A stretch of DNA of 64,000 bases from NCBI GenBank assembly GCA_029246705.1, contig JAQWMQ010000008.1, forward strand, positions 124,001 to 188,000, written 5' to 3'. The position numbers were made by a program, and so were the translations under genes. Every line of letters starts with the position of its first letter. Position 1 is the stretch's first letter. A model generated the notes under the pieces. The model saw only the letters and a program-made list of their open reading frames with translations. It did no database searches and was not told the DNA's origin. Below, piece after piece: positions 1 to 10,867 of the stretch. This stretch comes from Phycisphaerales bacterium (GTDB lineage Bacteria > Planctomycetota > Phycisphaerae > Phycisphaerales > SM1A02).

Positions 1-1
1 G

Positions 2-2152
2 CTCGTTCTTCCACGGGCGATCACTCCCGTCGACGGCGGCGTGCTCTACGTCGAACCACCCCACCTGGTCTTCGCTCGCGATCTCGACGGCGACCTGGTC
101 GCCGATCGGACTCGGATCGTTGCATCCGGTTTCGCCGGAATCGAGAACCCCGAACATGCCGGCAACGGACTTGCCTGGGGCATCGACGGGTGGCTCGAGT
201 GTTCGCAACACCCTTTTCGATACCGGTTTCACGATGGCGAGGGTGAGGTGGAACTGCAGCGGGTCCGTCCGCACGGCCAGTGGGGCATCGCCATCGATGA
301 CTTCGGTCGGTGCTGGTACTCGCCCAACTCCGAACCACTGCTCGTGGATCTCCATCCCAAGCACTACGCAGCACGCAACCCGAACCAGTCCGGCTTCAAC
401 GGAGTCGGCCAGGCGGTGGCGACCAACAAGCGGGTGAAGCCGATCATGCGGACCCCGGGGGTCAACCGTGGGTATCAGAACGCAACCCTCGATGATGAGG
501 GCAAGCTGGCCAGCTTCACCGGAGCCTGCGGTACCGGCGTGTATCGAGACACGATTCTCGGTGAGGACGTCGAAGGCGACATCTTCGTCGGCGAGGTTGC
601 CGGCAACCTCGTCAAGAGATTCGACATCCGCCCCGACGACAAGAAGACGATCGCCGCTCACCCCGTCGATGACCCCGTCGAGTTCATCACTTCGACCGAC
701 GAACGCTTCCGACCCGTGCAGGTCATCACCGGCCCGGACGGTGCGCTGTACGTCTGTGACATGTACCGGGGGATCATCCAGCACCGGATCTTCATGACCT
801 CCTTCCTGCGCAAGCAGGTAGAGGATCGCGGCCTCGAGCACCCTGCCGCACTCGGTCGGATCTGGCGGGTGGTACCGGAAGACGGGCAACTGCGATCGGT
901 CCCGGATCTCTCCTCCGTCGCCGACGAGGAATTGGCGATCTTCATCGAACATCCCAACGGAACCATCCGCGATTCCGCCCAGCGACTGCTCACCGAACGC
1001 CGTGCCATCGATGTCGCACCGATTCTTCGCGAAACCATGGTGAATTCGACCCTTGAACGCGATCGCCTGCGTGCACTCTGGACCCTCGGCACGATCGGGG
1101 CGGTGAACAAGGATGACCTGATCCTCGCTTCCCGAGACTCATCGAGTCATGTCAGGCGCGCCGCCCTGCAGGTCGCCGAGGAGTCACTCGAGGATCTGGA
1201 GATACTCGAACTCTGCGCGAAACTCGCCACCGACAGTGATGACTTCGTTCGGGTTCAGTCCGCGCTTTCACTGGGCGGATCTGAAATCGACGAGACCCTC
1301 GTCATGATTCCGGAGATCTTCGAGGAGAATTCAAGGATGCGCCCGATGCGAAGCGCGGTCCTCTCGAGCCTGGCCGGTCGGGAAGAGCGTCTTTTCGAGC
1401 TCATCGAGGAGCAGGATCTCCTGGCCGAGCGTACGCCCGCGAATCGCGCGCTGCTCGCGGATGTGGCGGACTCGATCCTTCGAAGCCGTGACCGGGAACT
1501 CAACTCGGCGCTGCTCGCCTTCGGGGCACGGCGTCCCGAGAATCGCGAGTGGCACCTGCGTACCATCCTCGACCGCACCGGTTCGACCATGCGCTTGAAT
1601 TCAAAGACACCCCGCAAGGTCCGGGTCTCCGCACCCCCGCGAGGCTGGCCTGAACTGATCGCTCGCGGCGAGACCCCCATCGGGCAGCGTGCACTCGCCA
1701 TCGACGAACACCTGCTCTGGCCGGAGCGCGAGATGTTCCTCGCCGACGATGTCGGCAACAGCGTCGATTTCAGCGACCCATCATCGGTCGTGGCCCGGGG
1801 CAAGCGAATCTACGTCCAGTGCCTTTCCTGCCACCAGGCGAATGGTCGTGGTCTCTACCCGGTCTATCCACCACTTGTCGACAGTGAGTTCGTGCTCGGC
1901 GACCCCGCTCGTCTTGCCGCGATCATCATGCATGGTCTCGAAGGTCGGATAGAGGTCGAGGGTCGTCACTACAACCAGCAGATGCCACCAGCTCCGATCA
2001 AGGACGACACGGACATCGCTGCGGTCATGACTTATGTCCGGCAGGCCTGGGGCAACGATGCGCCACCGGTCACGCCTGATCTCGTCGAATCGGTCAGGAC
2101 GGCAACCAGCGGTCGAACCGGACCACTCGGACCCGCTGACATCGGACAGTGA
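2..2152 (+). CDS. PVC-type haem-binding CxxCH / HEAT-repeat protein (5'-truncated)
   Basis: The frame is open to the left edge with no stop, so the true start lies outside the window. The GTG at 41 is internal to the conserved stretch and is not a credible start. The visible 716 residues begin in a beta-propeller of the planctomycete 'membrane-bound dehydrogenase' type (PRAI.P..GGVLYVEPP). A HEAT-like helical region with repeated RRAALQVAEE-type helices follows in the middle. The C-terminus is a monohaem cytochrome c domain with CLSCH encoded at 1820-1834 and a probable axial methionine in QQMPP near 1977-1991. Family knowledge: these are periplasmic or exported electron-transfer proteins, usually encoded with DUF1501 and DUF1553 proteins, as here. 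The substrate is unknown. It probably forms one unit with the next three genes. Confidence 0.85.
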   Translation, partial: LVLPRAITPVDGGVLYVEPPHLVFARDLDGDLVADRTRIVASGFAGIENPEHAGNGLAWGIDGWLECSQHPFRYRFHDGEGEVELQRVRPHGQWGIAIDDFGRCWYSPNSEPLLVDLHPKHYAARNPNQSGFNGVGQAVATNKRVKPIMRTPGVNRGYQNATLDDEGKLASFTGACGTGVYRDTILGEDVEGDIFVGEVAGNLVKRFDIRPDDKKTIAAHPVDDPVEFITSTDERFRPVQVITGPDGALYVCDMYRGIIQHRIFMTSFLRKQVEDRGLEHPAALGRIWRVVPEDGQLRSVPDLSSVADEELAIFIEHPNGTIRDSAQRLLTERRAIDVAPILRETMVNSTLERDRLRALWTLGTIGAVNKDDLILASRDSSSHVRRAALQVAEESLEDLEILELCAKLATDSDDFVRVQSALSLGGSEIDETLVMIPEIFEENSRMRPMRSAVLSSLAGREERLFELIEEQDLLAERTPANRALLADVADSILRSRDRELNSALLAFGARRPENREWHLRTILDRTGSTMRLNSKTPRKVRVSAPPRGWPELIARGETPIGQRALAIDEHLLWPEREMFLADDVGNSVDFSDPSSVVARGKRIYVQCLSCHQANGRGLYPVYPPLVDSEFVLGDPARLAAIIMHGLEGRIEVEGRHYNQQMPPAPIKDDTDIAAVMTYVRQAWGNDAPPVTPDLVESVRTATSGRTGPLGPADIGQ

Positions 2153-2218
2153 TGAAACGAACACCGTTTCACCGGGTTCGATGCTGAAGTCGGTTTCCCG
2201 GCGGGTACACTCGGGTCG

Positions 2219-5200
2219 ATGCTCGTAGCACTCCTGTCGTCGTCGATGTTCCTTTCCGTGATCCTTCCGGTCATGCAGGATGTGACCACGGACCGAAGCA
2301 CCCAGGTTCAACCCGCCGACGCCGCACACGAACGAATGCTTGGTGAATCCGTCGACTATCTGGCCGACGTCAAGCCGATCCTCGTGCGTCGTTGTTACGC
2401 CTGCCATGGTCCCGATTCGGATTCCAGGAAGGCGGACCTGCGTTTCGACGATCGCGGTGACGTGACCCGGTCCCGTGACGGTTACTCGATCATCTCACCG
2501 GGTCGAGCACACGAAAGCGAACTCCTGCTCCGAATCGATCCACAGGATCCCGATGACCGCATGCCTCCCGAGGGCGTGTCCCTGAGTGCCGAGGAGATCG
2601 ACATCATCAGGCGCTGGGTCGATCAAGGTGCGAAATACGATCGACACTGGTCCTTCAAACCGGTCCGCCGGGTCGAAGCGCCAGGAGCACCGCTCCTCGC
2701 ACGGGATCCGGTCCGGGAGCCGATCGACCGGTTCATCCTTGCTCGTCTCGGGGAAGCCGGGATCGAGCCAGCAGGTGATGCGGCGCCGTCGGATCAGTTG
2801 CGCCGCCTCGCCTTCGATCTCACGGGACTGCCCCCCGATCCCGTGGACGTGATCGCATTCGAAGAGGATCCGTCCGACGATCGTTGGAGCGCATTCGTCG
2901 ACAGGTACCTGGACTCCCCTGATTTCGGTGAACGATGGGGACGACACTGGCTCGACCTGGTCCGGTACGCGGAGACCTGCGGGCACGAATTCGACTATCC
3001 CATTCATGATGCCTGGCGATATCGCGATTACGTGATCAGGGCCATGAACGATGGCATCCCCTACGACCGGTTTCTCCGCGAGCACCTGGCCGGCGACCTG
3101 CTCGATCCGAGAATCGACCCCGAGACCGGGATCAACCAGTCGGTTCTGGGCACCGGTTTCTATCACCTCCACCAGGCGGTCCATGCGCCGGTGGATGTGC
3201 GTTCCGATGAGCTCGATCGAGTTGAAAACCAGATCGACGTCATCAGCAAGACCTTCCTGGGCCTGACCGTCTCGTGCGCCCGATGCCACGATCACAAGTT
3301 CGACCCCATCACCCAGGCGGACTACTACGGGTTGGCCGGTTACCTGCGAAGCTCTCGTCGCAGTCGGGCCTATCTCGACCCCGGCGGCGTTCTCGAGAAC
3401 AAGCGCCAGGAACTCGAGGCACTTCAGGAACGGATGCAACCGATCATCCGGTCCGCAGCGGGAAACATCCCCGACACCATCCTTCCAACCACCCTTTCGG
3501 TACTGCGGGAGAGTCTCGTCGAACCCGACACCCCCGGGTCGATTCCGACCGAACGCGTCTACGAGGACTTCGAGAACCACGACTTCACCACCTGGACCGC
3601 CGAAGGTACGGCCTTCGCTCGTGGACCACAGACCACCGAAACGATCCGGGATTCTTTTCGACCGCATGTCACCAGTGATCGGATGGTCAACACCTGCGAC
3701 GATCGACCCGGCGGATCGGGTGATGCGGATACGGGAACCCTGACCAGTCCCGAGTTTCGTGTCGATGAACCGGCGATCGTCTTCATGATGTCCGGTGGCA
3801 GCCACGACGGAAAGACCTGCGTCGAACTGCTTGTCGACGGTGAAGTGGTTCGAACCGCGAATGGTGAGTCCGATGCAGTACTCCGGGAGATTCGCTGGGA
3901 TGTCTCGGATCTGCACGAAAAGACCGCCCGCCTGCGGATCGTCGATCACCATGTGGGTGCCTGGGGTCACGTGGTCGTCGACGACATCCGCTTCCGTCGC
4001 ATCCCCGGATACGCATCATCTTTGAACCGTTCGATCAAACAGCTGGCCAGGGAGACCGGACTGACCCAAGAAGCGGTGGTTCGCTGGATCGAGGCCCTGC
4101 ACGATCCAACGATCGGGAAAGCCGATCACCCCCTCCATCGCTGGGCGGTCGATCAAGACCCTGAACCCGAACAACGAGCGATCCCGGCCGTGGTCCTCGA
4201 CGACGGAAGCGGCCAATCCGGTTGGTTCGGGGAAGGACATGCCTGGACCCGGGGATCGACCCCGCGTCTGGACAGCGGTCTGGTCGACCCCCGGTTCGAG
4301 GGCACGCTCAGATCACGCACCTTCACCATCACTCATGAGCATCTCCTGATTCGTGCACGAGGGCGCGGGACGATCCGGCTCTCCGTCGCCGGTTTCATGA
4401 TGGATCAGTTCAACGCCCTTCTCTTCGAGGGTTTCAAGCAGGATGTCGACGGCCCACAATGGCAGGTCATCGACATGGGGCTTGCCGCGTACGCCGGTGA
4501 AAGGGCCTGGATCGAATTGATCGACGACGGTGACGGATCGCTTGAAGTGGACTGGATCGCCTTCGATGATTCCTCATCAGCCCGGGTGTCGTTGGAAGAA
4601 AAAGCATCAATAACGGTCTGGGATGACCCTGACGTGACACGTTGGCTCGCTGCGAACGACCTCATGGAGTCACTTCCCGACCAGGCTCGACCGTATGCCG
4701 AGGCCATCGCCGAACGGCAACGGCTGGTCCGGTCGATCGCACCGGAGCTGCCTCGTCCCGTCCGGGCCCTTGCGATGCAGGACGGCGGCGCCGACGAGGA
4801 GCGGATCCTCATCCGTGGTGACCACCACACCCCCGGCAAGATCGCGCCTCGAGGGCTCATCGTCGAGATATCCGGCGATCATCAGGTGGATGCACCCGGA
4901 TCAGGTCGGGCCGAGCTTGCGGATGCGATCCTCGACCCATCGAACCCGCTGACCGCCCGCGTTGCGGTCAACCGTGTCTGGCACCACCTGACCGGTCGCG
5001 GCATCGTCTCGACCACCGACGATTTCGGTGCTCTCGGTGCCATGCCGAGTCATCCGGAACTGCTCGATCATCTCTCCATCGACTTCTCGAGTGACTGGTC
5101 CATCAAGCGGTTGATCGGTCGGATCGTCCGGTCAAGCACCTATCGTCGTTCAAGTTCCCCGGTCGACCCCGCGGTGGTCGAGATCGATCCGACCAACGAT

Positions 5201-5734
5201 CTCCTGGCCCATGGTCGTATCCGAAGACTGCAGGGCGAGGCGATACGTGACGCTGCCCTTTCGGTCTCGGGTCGACTCGACGCGCAACGATACGGTGAGT
5301 CGGTTCCCATACACCTCACGAGTTTCATGACCGGACGCGGAAGACCGGGACGCAGTGGTTCGGTCGACGGTGAAGGTCGTCGATCGGTCTATCTGGAGGT
5401 TCGGCGAAACTTTCCCGTTCCGTTCCTCGTGGTGTTCGATCTTCCCATCCCAACGACCACCATCGGAAGACGGAACGTCTCGAACGTCCCTGCACAGTCC
5501 CTGGCCATGATGAACGACCCTTTCATCCATGAGATGTCACGTTTGTGGGGAAAACACTCCCTGGAACACGCTGATGTCGGCCTACTCTGGAGGCAGGCGT
5601 TCGCTCGCGCGGCGACACCGGAGGAGCTCCGGGCCGCAGACGCCTTCATCACCGAGGGTGAAGGCACCGAGGAGACCTGGGTCGAACTCTGTCACGCATT
5701 GATGAACACCAAGGAGTTCACGCACCTGAACTGA
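2219..5734 (+). CDS. PSCyt1 / DUF1549 / DUF1553 planctomycete cytochrome-like protein
   Basis: This is a 1171-residue protein with a hydrophobic N-terminal export segment (residues 1-20). A PSCyt1 domain follows with CYACH at residues 59-63 and the typical SRKADLRFD follow-on. DUF1549 spans about 165-380 ([25 protein letters not shown]) and includes a second CxxCH, CARCH at 353-357. A long insert (about 430-880) looks like beta-sandwich modules. DUF1553 occupies about 900-1165 ([28 protein letters not shown]). The order is standard for the family. The family is common in planctomycetes and is thought to act in the periplasm on complex glycans, but no reaction is established. It starts 66 bp after the haem/HEAT gene and ends 2 bp before the DUF1501 gene, so co-transcription is likely. 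Confidence 0.9.
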   Translation: MLVALLSSSMFLSVILPVMQDVTTDRSTQVQPADAAHERMLGESVDYLADVKPILVRRCYACHGPDSDSRKADLRFDDRGDVTRSRDGYSIISPGRAHESELLLRIDPQDPDDRMPPEGVSLSAEEIDIIRRWVDQGAKYDRHWSFKPVRRVEAPGAPLLARDPVREPIDRFILARLGEAGIEPAGDAAPSDQLRRLAFDLTGLPPDPVDVIAFEEDPSDDRWSAFVDRYLDSPDFGERWGRHWLDLVRYAETCGHEFDYPIHDAWRYRDYVIRAMNDGIPYDRFLREHLAGDLLDPRIDPETGINQSVLGTGFYHLHQAVHAPVDVRSDELDRVENQIDVISKTFLGLTVSCARCHDHKFDPITQADYYGLAGYLRSSRRSRAYLDPGGVLENKRQELEALQERMQPIIRSAAGNIPDTILPTTLSVLRESLVEPDTPGSIPTERVYEDFENHDFTTWTAEGTAFARGPQTTETIRDSFRPHVTSDRMVNTCDDRPGGSGDADTGTLTSPEFRVDEPAIVFMMSGGSHDGKTCVELLVDGEVVRTANGESDAVLREIRWDVSDLHEKTARLRIVDHHVGAWGHVVVDDIRFRRIPGYASSLNRSIKQLARETGLTQEAVVRWIEALHDPTIGKADHPLHRWAVDQDPEPEQRAIPAVVLDDGSGQSGWFGEGHAWTRGSTPRLDSGLVDPRFEGTLRSRTFTITHEHLLIRARGRGTIRLSVAGFMMDQFNALLFEGFKQDVDGPQWQVIDMGLAAYAGERAWIELIDDGDGSLEVDWIAFDDSSSARVSLEEKASITVWDDPDVTRWLAANDLMESLPDQARPYAEAIAERQRLVRSIAPELPRPVRALAMQDGGADEERILIRGDHHTPGKIAPRGLIVEISGDHQVDAPGSGRAELADAILDPSNPLTARVAVNRVWHHLTGRGIVSTTDDFGALGAMPSHPELLDHLSIDFSSDWSIKRLIGRIVRSSTYRRSSSPVDPAVVEIDPTNDLLAHGRIRRLQGEAIRDAALSVSGRLDAQRYGESVPIHLTSFMTGRGRPGRSGSVDGEGRRSVYLEVRRNFPVPFLVVFDLPIPTTTIGRRNVSNVPAQSLAMMNDPFIHEMSRLWGKHSLEHADVGLLWRQAFARAATPEELRAADAFITEGEGTEETWVELCHALMNTKEFTHLN

Positions 5735-5736
5735 CC

Positions 5737-7161
5737 ATGACTCGTGAACGCATCCATCATTGTGGCCGTTTCGTCCCGTCGTCCATGACGCGTCGGGACA
5801 TGCTTCGCCAGTGTGCGAGTGGGTTCGGCATGGTCGCACTCGGTGGCCTGCTTTCGGACAAGTCCTTCTCAAGCAGCCTGGACACCGGTTGTCACCATCG
5901 CCCCACCGCTCGGAACATCATCTTCCTGTACATGGACGGTGGTCCATCCCAGGTCGACACCTTCGACCCGAAGCCTCGCCTCAAACGGGATGCCGGCAAA
6001 CCGTTTCCGATGAAGATGGAGCGAACCCAGTTCGAGAACAAGGGCAACATCCTCCAGTCTCCCTGGAAGTTCAGGCGCCACGGGGAGAGCGGACTTCCCG
6101 TCAGTGAACTCTTTCCACACGTGGCCACCTGTGCGGATGAACTCTGCGTCATCCGTTCGATGACATCGAGCTTCTCCGAGCACACCAGTGCGAACTACTT
6201 CCTCCACACCGGGCATGGCATCGCGGGCAGGCCATCCATGGGTGCCTGGTCGAGCTACGGACTCGGAAGCGAGAGTTCCGAATTGCCGGGTTTCGTGGTT
6301 CTCAACGGAGGGCTCATCCCCCCCGGCGGCATGGAGTGCTTTGGCAATGCCTTCCTGCCCGCAACCCACCAGGGATCGATCTTCCTGCCCGACGAACAAG
6401 CCGTTGCGAACATCCACCCGCTCGAGATCGATTCGATGTCGCAACGAAGGAAGCTCGAGCTGGTCCGTTCCTTCGACCAACTGCACTCGGAGCGAACATC
6501 CGGTCATGATTCGATCGATTCCGCGATACGGAACCACGAACTCGCATTCAAGATGCAGCTTGCGGTCCCGGACCTGATGGACCTCGGCAACGAGTCCGAC
6601 GCGACCCGGAGACTGTACGGACTTGACGAAGGCTTCGAGGGAACGCGCGTCTTCGGAAGACAGTGCCTGCTTGCTCGTCGAATGGTCGAACGGGGTGTTC
6701 GTTTCATCGAGCTGACCTGCCCGGGTGTCGGCACGGATCGATGGGACCAGCACAACGATCTCAAGAGCGGACACGAAGCGAACGCACTCGCTGTCGACCA
6801 GGGCATCGCGGGTCTTCTCAAGGATCTTCGATCCCGAGGCATGCTGGATGAAACCCTGGTGGTCTGGGCAGGTGAGTTCGGGCGAACCCCCTTCGCCCAG
6901 GGAACCGATGGCAGGGATCACAATCCGTACGGATATACGATCTGGATGGCGGGTGGAGGCGTGCGCAACGCGATGACCCTCGGTGCAACCGATGAATTCG
7001 GATATCGCGCAGTCGATCGTCCTTTGGAGATCCACGACCTGCATGCGACCATGCTTCACTTGCTGGGTGTTGACCACGAGCGGCTGGTGGTCGAGCACGG
7101 TGGCAGGGCCATGCGACTCACCGACGTGCACGGACACGTCGTTCATGAGATCATCGCCTGA
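5737..7161 (+). CDS. DUF1501 family protein (sulfatase-fold, exported)
   Basis: This 474-residue protein has a Tat-like leader, TRRDMLRQ near residue 18 followed by the hydrophobic stretch FGMVALGGLL. The body carries DUF1501 hallmarks: NIIFLYMDGGPSQVDTFDPK near residue 62, and the C-terminal WAGEFGRTPFAQG and GRDHNP motifs. DUF1501 is distantly related to the alkaline phosphatase/sulfatase fold and is almost always encoded beside PSCyt1/DUF1553 proteins, as here. The ATG at 5737 lies 2 bp after the previous stop. An internal ATG at 5788 would put the RR motif closer to the N-terminus and is an alternative start. The biochemical role is not established for the family. Confidence 0.9.
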   Translation: MTRERIHHCGRFVPSSMTRRDMLRQCASGFGMVALGGLLSDKSFSSSLDTGCHHRPTARNIIFLYMDGGPSQVDTFDPKPRLKRDAGKPFPMKMERTQFENKGNILQSPWKFRRHGESGLPVSELFPHVATCADELCVIRSMTSSFSEHTSANYFLHTGHGIAGRPSMGAWSSYGLGSESSELPGFVVLNGGLIPPGGMECFGNAFLPATHQGSIFLPDEQAVANIHPLEIDSMSQRRKLELVRSFDQLHSERTSGHDSIDSAIRNHELAFKMQLAVPDLMDLGNESDATRRLYGLDEGFEGTRVFGRQCLLARRMVERGVRFIELTCPGVGTDRWDQHNDLKSGHEANALAVDQGIAGLLKDLRSRGMLDETLVVWAGEFGRTPFAQGTDGRDHNPYGYTIWMAGGGVRNAMTLGATDEFGYRAVDRPLEIHDLHATMLHLLGVDHERLVVEHGGRAMRLTDVHGHVVHEIIA

Positions 7162-7168
7162 AATCCTC

Positions 7169-7173
7169 AGGAG
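7169..7173 (+). promoter_or_regulatory. Ribosome-binding site (AGGAG) that fixes the start at 7184
   Basis: AGGAG lies 10 bases before the ATG at 7184. The same frame is open much further upstream inside the DUF1501 gene. This site and the signal peptide that follows are the reasons for the shorter call. Confidence 0.7.
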
Positions 7174-7183
7174 ATCAGACCAA

Positions 7184-10100
7184 ATGAAGACACTCCCATT
7201 GCTGGCAGGCATCATCCTGTCCGTCATGTCGACCAAGGCCGTCTCCCAGGACGCCGAGTCGGTCAAGATCGTCGTGGATCCCGGATTCGAAGTCGGTCTC
7301 TTCGCCAGAGAACCCCTGGTTAAGGATCCGGTCGCGTTCGCCATCGATCCCGCAACCGGACGCATCGCGGTCTGTGAATCGTTCCGGCAGAGTCACGGTG
7401 TCGAGGACAATCGTTCGAGTCCCTACTGGCTGCTCGATGATCTCGCCGCGCAGACGGTCGAGGACCGACGGGCCTACATGCTCAAGTGGGCCGGCGAGTT
7501 CGAAGGCGGTGCGAAGTGGTTCACTGAGAAGGATGACCGTGTTCGAATGCTGGTCGACTTCGATGGTGATGGGGTCGCTGACCATGCGGAACTCGTGGCC
7601 GACCAGTTCAATGACGTCGTCGATGGAACCGGATCCGGAGCGCTCTGGGTCGACGGCGATCTCTGGTTCACGAACATCCCGCACCTCTGGGTGATCAGGG
7701 ACACTGACCATGACGGCGTTCCCGACCAGCGGGAGTCCCTCTATGAGGGTTTCGGGGTGCGCACTGCACTCCGCGGACACGACATGCACGGCCTGAGCTT
7801 CGGTCCCGACGGTCGGATCTACTGGTCGATCGGGGACCGTGGGTACAACGTCACCCTTCCCGACGGTCGAGTCCTGGTCGACCCCCATGATGGTGCCGTC
7901 TTCCGTTGTGAGCGTGATGGAAGCGACATCGAGGTCTTCGCCACCGGTCTTCGAAACCCACAGGAGTTGGCATTCGATCGTTTCGGCAACCTCTTCACCG
8001 GGGACAACAACTCAGACGCAGGTGATCGAGCGCGACTGGTCTACGTCGTCGAAGGCGGTGAAACCGGTTGGAACATGAGCTACCAGACCCTCACCGGAAC
8101 CAATGAGCGCGGACCCTGGAACCAGGAGGGCATCTGGTGGACGGAGCGACCGCTCGACCCCGCCTGGACCCTCCCGCCCATCGCACACGTGGGAGCCGGG
8201 CCCTCCGGTTTCGCCTTCTACCCGGGGGTCGGACTTCCCGAGCGTTACGACGACCACCTGTTCCTGTGCGATTTTCGCGGAGCGGACCAGAACTCCAGCG
8301 TGCGTGCATTCCAGATGAACCCCAGCGGTGCTGGTTTCGAGCTGACCGATGAACATGAGTTCATTCGAAACGTGCTCGCCACCGATGTCGCCTTCGGACC
8401 GGACGGTCGCGTCTACGTTTCCGACTGGGGGGGTGGCTGGGAGTCGAACGACACCGGCCAGATCTACACCGTCTGGCACCCCGATCATGTGAACTCGGAT
8501 GGTGTCGTCTCCGCACGTGAGATTCTTTCCGAAGGCTTCTCTGATCGTTTCGATGACGAACTGATCGAACTGCTCGAACACCCCCACCGTGACGTTCGTC
8601 TTTTCGCGCAGTACGAACTGGCCGATCGAGGCGAGGACACCACCTCCCTCCTGGAGGAAGCTGCGGTCGGCGGCTTCGACTTCAACGCTCGCATGCATGC
8701 GGCTTGGGCACTCGAGATGCAGTCACGCACCACCAACCTCGAAACCGATGATCCGATGCACCCCGGGCGTCTGCTGCTGCCCCTGCTCGAGGACCGTGAC
8801 CCCGAGATACGGGCGCAAGGTGCTCGTCTCCTGGGAATGACCGGCATCAAGGAGGCGATCGAACCCCTTCGGGCACTCCTGTTCGACGAGAATGACCGGG
8901 TCAGGTACTTCTCGATGATGAGCCTCGGAAGGCTCGATGCAAGCGAAGCTCTTGCCGAGATCGCCGCGGTCATCGCCGAGAACGATGATCAAGACGATTT
9001 TCTTCGGCACGCCGGAGTCATGGCTTGTACATGGATATCGAAGGATGAACCCGATCGCCTGAATGAACTGGCGGTGCACCCTTCACGCAGCGTGCGGTTG
9101 GTCGCCCTGCTCGCGATGCGACGTCACCGGGATCCGGCCATATCCAGGTTCCTCGATGACCCCGATGAGATGGTCGCCCTCGAGGCAGCTCGTGCGATCA
9201 ACGATGTCCCCATCAAGGAAGCTTGGCCGGAACTTGCCGGGACACTCGCCGCTCACGCCGCCCCACTGGAGTCCGATGTCATCGTGTCGGACGAACCGGA
9301 AGTGATCAGGGAGGTGTGGCGGAATCGAACCCACCTGACCGGTGGTGAACTTTCCGAACTCGATGTCTTCGACACCGATCCCGATGAACGCGAGGTGCTT
9401 GATCGACTATCCGTACCAGTCGATGATGGTGATCGTTACGCGAGTCGACTCACCTGCACCCTTGTCGCTCCACAGACCGGGGAGTACGTCTTTCGAATAT
9501 CGAGTGATGACGACTCGATCCTGCGCGCACGGGTGAATGACGAGGTCGGTTTCAGTGAGATAGCCCGGGTCGACGGATGGGTCTCCCCGGAGGTCTGGGA
9601 TCAGCGCGCGTCGCAGCGTTCGGAACCGATTCATCTCTTCGAGGGTGATTCGATAACCCTTGAAGCCAGGCACGTCGAAGGCAGCGGCATCGACCATCTC
9701 GCCGTCGGCTGGACCCTGCCGGACGGAACGGTCGAACAGCCCATCGGGGGTCTTCCCATATCGACGGAACCGTGGGTGCGTCCCATGTTGCGACGCGCGG
9801 TGAACGCCGCCGTGCGCCACGGCGATACCACCCATGCTCGAATGCTCGCGGACGTCGCTCGAAACCGGGACCTTCCCGAACCGATTCGTATCGATGCGAT
9901 GGAAGCACTTGCCGACTGGTCCCAGCCGAACCCGCGAGATCGAGTCATCGGCAACTGGAGACCGGTTCTGGTCGAAGACCGGGATCTCGAGGGCTGGCGA
10001 ACGGTTCTGGCAACCCGGCTTCCCGGTCTGGTCGAACACGGTTCCGGCCGGGTGCGACAACTGGCCCAGGAACTCGCTCGCACGGAATCCATCCCCCTCG

Positions 10101-10867
10101 ACGGTGAGATCAACTTCACGATCCTCGCCGATGAATCCGCCACCCATGGCGAACGAACAGCGGCTCTCCGGCAGGTGTTTCGCAATGGAACCGATCGGGT
10201 CGATGAATCCATTCAGGTCGCCCTTGACTCGCGGGACCCCGAACTTCGCGCGGATGCAAGGTTTCTCCTGCTTGAACGCGCACCCGACCGGGCGATCGAT
10301 GTCCTGTCGAGTGCACTGATCGATGGCGAACTGGTCGAACGCCAGTCGGCCGTCCGGGCCCTTGCTACGACCGATTCACCCGCGGCACACAATCACATCG
10401 AACGACTCCTGGTTCGTCTGCCCGAGGGTGAAGATCCCCCGCTTGCGCTTGACGTCCTGCTCGCGGCACGGTCCCTCGATGATGGCGGGCAGGCTCCTCC
10501 CTCCCTTGCCGGAGTCGAGACCTGGTTGAACAGCCAGCCCCATGGTGACCTTCAACTCACGTTGTCGGGTGGTGACCCTCTTCGAGGTGAACGCATCGTC
10601 AGGAGTCATGCGGGTTCGCAATGCCTTCGTTGTCACAGTGTCGGTGGTTTCGGTGGAGAGGCTGCCCCGGTCCTGGACGGGATCGGAAAGCGCCGGGATC
10701 TCGACTACCTGCTTCAGTCGATGGTCGATCCCTCGGCCGTCCTGGTCGAGGGTTTCGGGGAAGCTTCAGCGATGCCACCGATGCACGAGATCCTTCAAGC
10801 CGAGGAGATTCGTGACGTGATCGCCTACCTCGCGACGCTCAAGGAACCAGCTCCCGCCGGGCACTGA
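7184..10867 (+). CDS. PVC-type haem-binding protein with beta-propeller, HEAT repeats and PA14-like domain
   Basis: The frame is open further upstream, but the ATG at 7184 is preferred. It has an AGGAG ribosome-binding site at 7169-7173, gives a clean signal peptide (MKTLPLLAGIILSVMS), and starts 22 bp after the DUF1501 stop. The product is 1227 residues. A TIGR02604-like propeller (about 25-400; DPGFEVGLFAREP, GLRNPQELAFDRFGNLFTGD) is followed by HEAT repeats (about 440-700). A PA14-like beta domain spans about 750-845 (APQTGEYVFRISSDDDSILR, GWTLPDGT), then more HEAT repeats, then a cytochrome c domain with CLRCH starting at residue 1147. It is a larger paralogue of the gene at the left edge. 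The last 29 bp overlap the convergent S41 protease gene. Probably periplasmic electron transfer coupled to glycan binding (inference). Confidence 0.88.
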   Translation: MKTLPLLAGIILSVMSTKAVSQDAESVKIVVDPGFEVGLFAREPLVKDPVAFAIDPATGRIAVCESFRQSHGVEDNRSSPYWLLDDLAAQTVEDRRAYMLKWAGEFEGGAKWFTEKDDRVRMLVDFDGDGVADHAELVADQFNDVVDGTGSGALWVDGDLWFTNIPHLWVIRDTDHDGVPDQRESLYEGFGVRTALRGHDMHGLSFGPDGRIYWSIGDRGYNVTLPDGRVLVDPHDGAVFRCERDGSDIEVFATGLRNPQELAFDRFGNLFTGDNNSDAGDRARLVYVVEGGETGWNMSYQTLTGTNERGPWNQEGIWWTERPLDPAWTLPPIAHVGAGPSGFAFYPGVGLPERYDDHLFLCDFRGADQNSSVRAFQMNPSGAGFELTDEHEFIRNVLATDVAFGPDGRVYVSDWGGGWESNDTGQIYTVWHPDHVNSDGVVSAREILSEGFSDRFDDELIELLEHPHRDVRLFAQYELADRGEDTTSLLEEAAVGGFDFNARMHAAWALEMQSRTTNLETDDPMHPGRLLLPLLEDRDPEIRAQGARLLGMTGIKEAIEPLRALLFDENDRVRYFSMMSLGRLDASEALAEIAAVIAENDDQDDFLRHAGVMACTWISKDEPDRLNELAVHPSRSVRLVALLAMRRHRDPAISRFLDDPDEMVALEAARAINDVPIKEAWPELAGTLAAHAAPLESDVIVSDEPEVIREVWRNRTHLTGGELSELDVFDTDPDEREVLDRLSVPVDDGDRYASRLTCTLVAPQTGEYVFRISSDDDSILRARVNDEVGFSEIARVDGWVSPEVWDQRASQRSEPIHLFEGDSITLEARHVEGSGIDHLAVGWTLPDGTVEQPIGGLPISTEPWVRPMLRRAVNAAVRHGDTTHARMLADVARNRDLPEPIRIDAMEALADWSQPNPRDRVIGNWRPVLVEDRDLEGWRTVLATRLPGLVEHGSGRVRQLAQELARTESIPLDGEINFTILADESATHGERTAALRQVFRNGTDRVDESIQVALDSRDPELRADARFLLLERAPDRAIDVLSSALIDGELVERQSAVRALATTDSPAAHNHIERLLVRLPEGEDPPLALDVLLAARSLDDGGQAPPSLAGVETWLNSQPHGDLQLTLSGGDPLRGERIVRSHAGSQCLRCHSVGGFGGEAAPVLDGIGKRRDLDYLLQSMVDPSAVLVEGFGEASAMPPMHEILQAEEIRDVIAYLATLKEPAPAGH

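Noticed and set aside
2495-3970. Long open frame (about 490 codons) antisense to the PSCyt1/DUF1553 gene
   Set aside because: It lies fully antisense to a well-conserved gene, has no recognisable domain and is explained by high-GC third-position bias.
5869-7365. Open frame of about 500 codons antisense to the DUF1501 gene
   Set aside because: No family resemblance, no ribosome-binding site, and the plus-strand gene has clear motifs across the same span.
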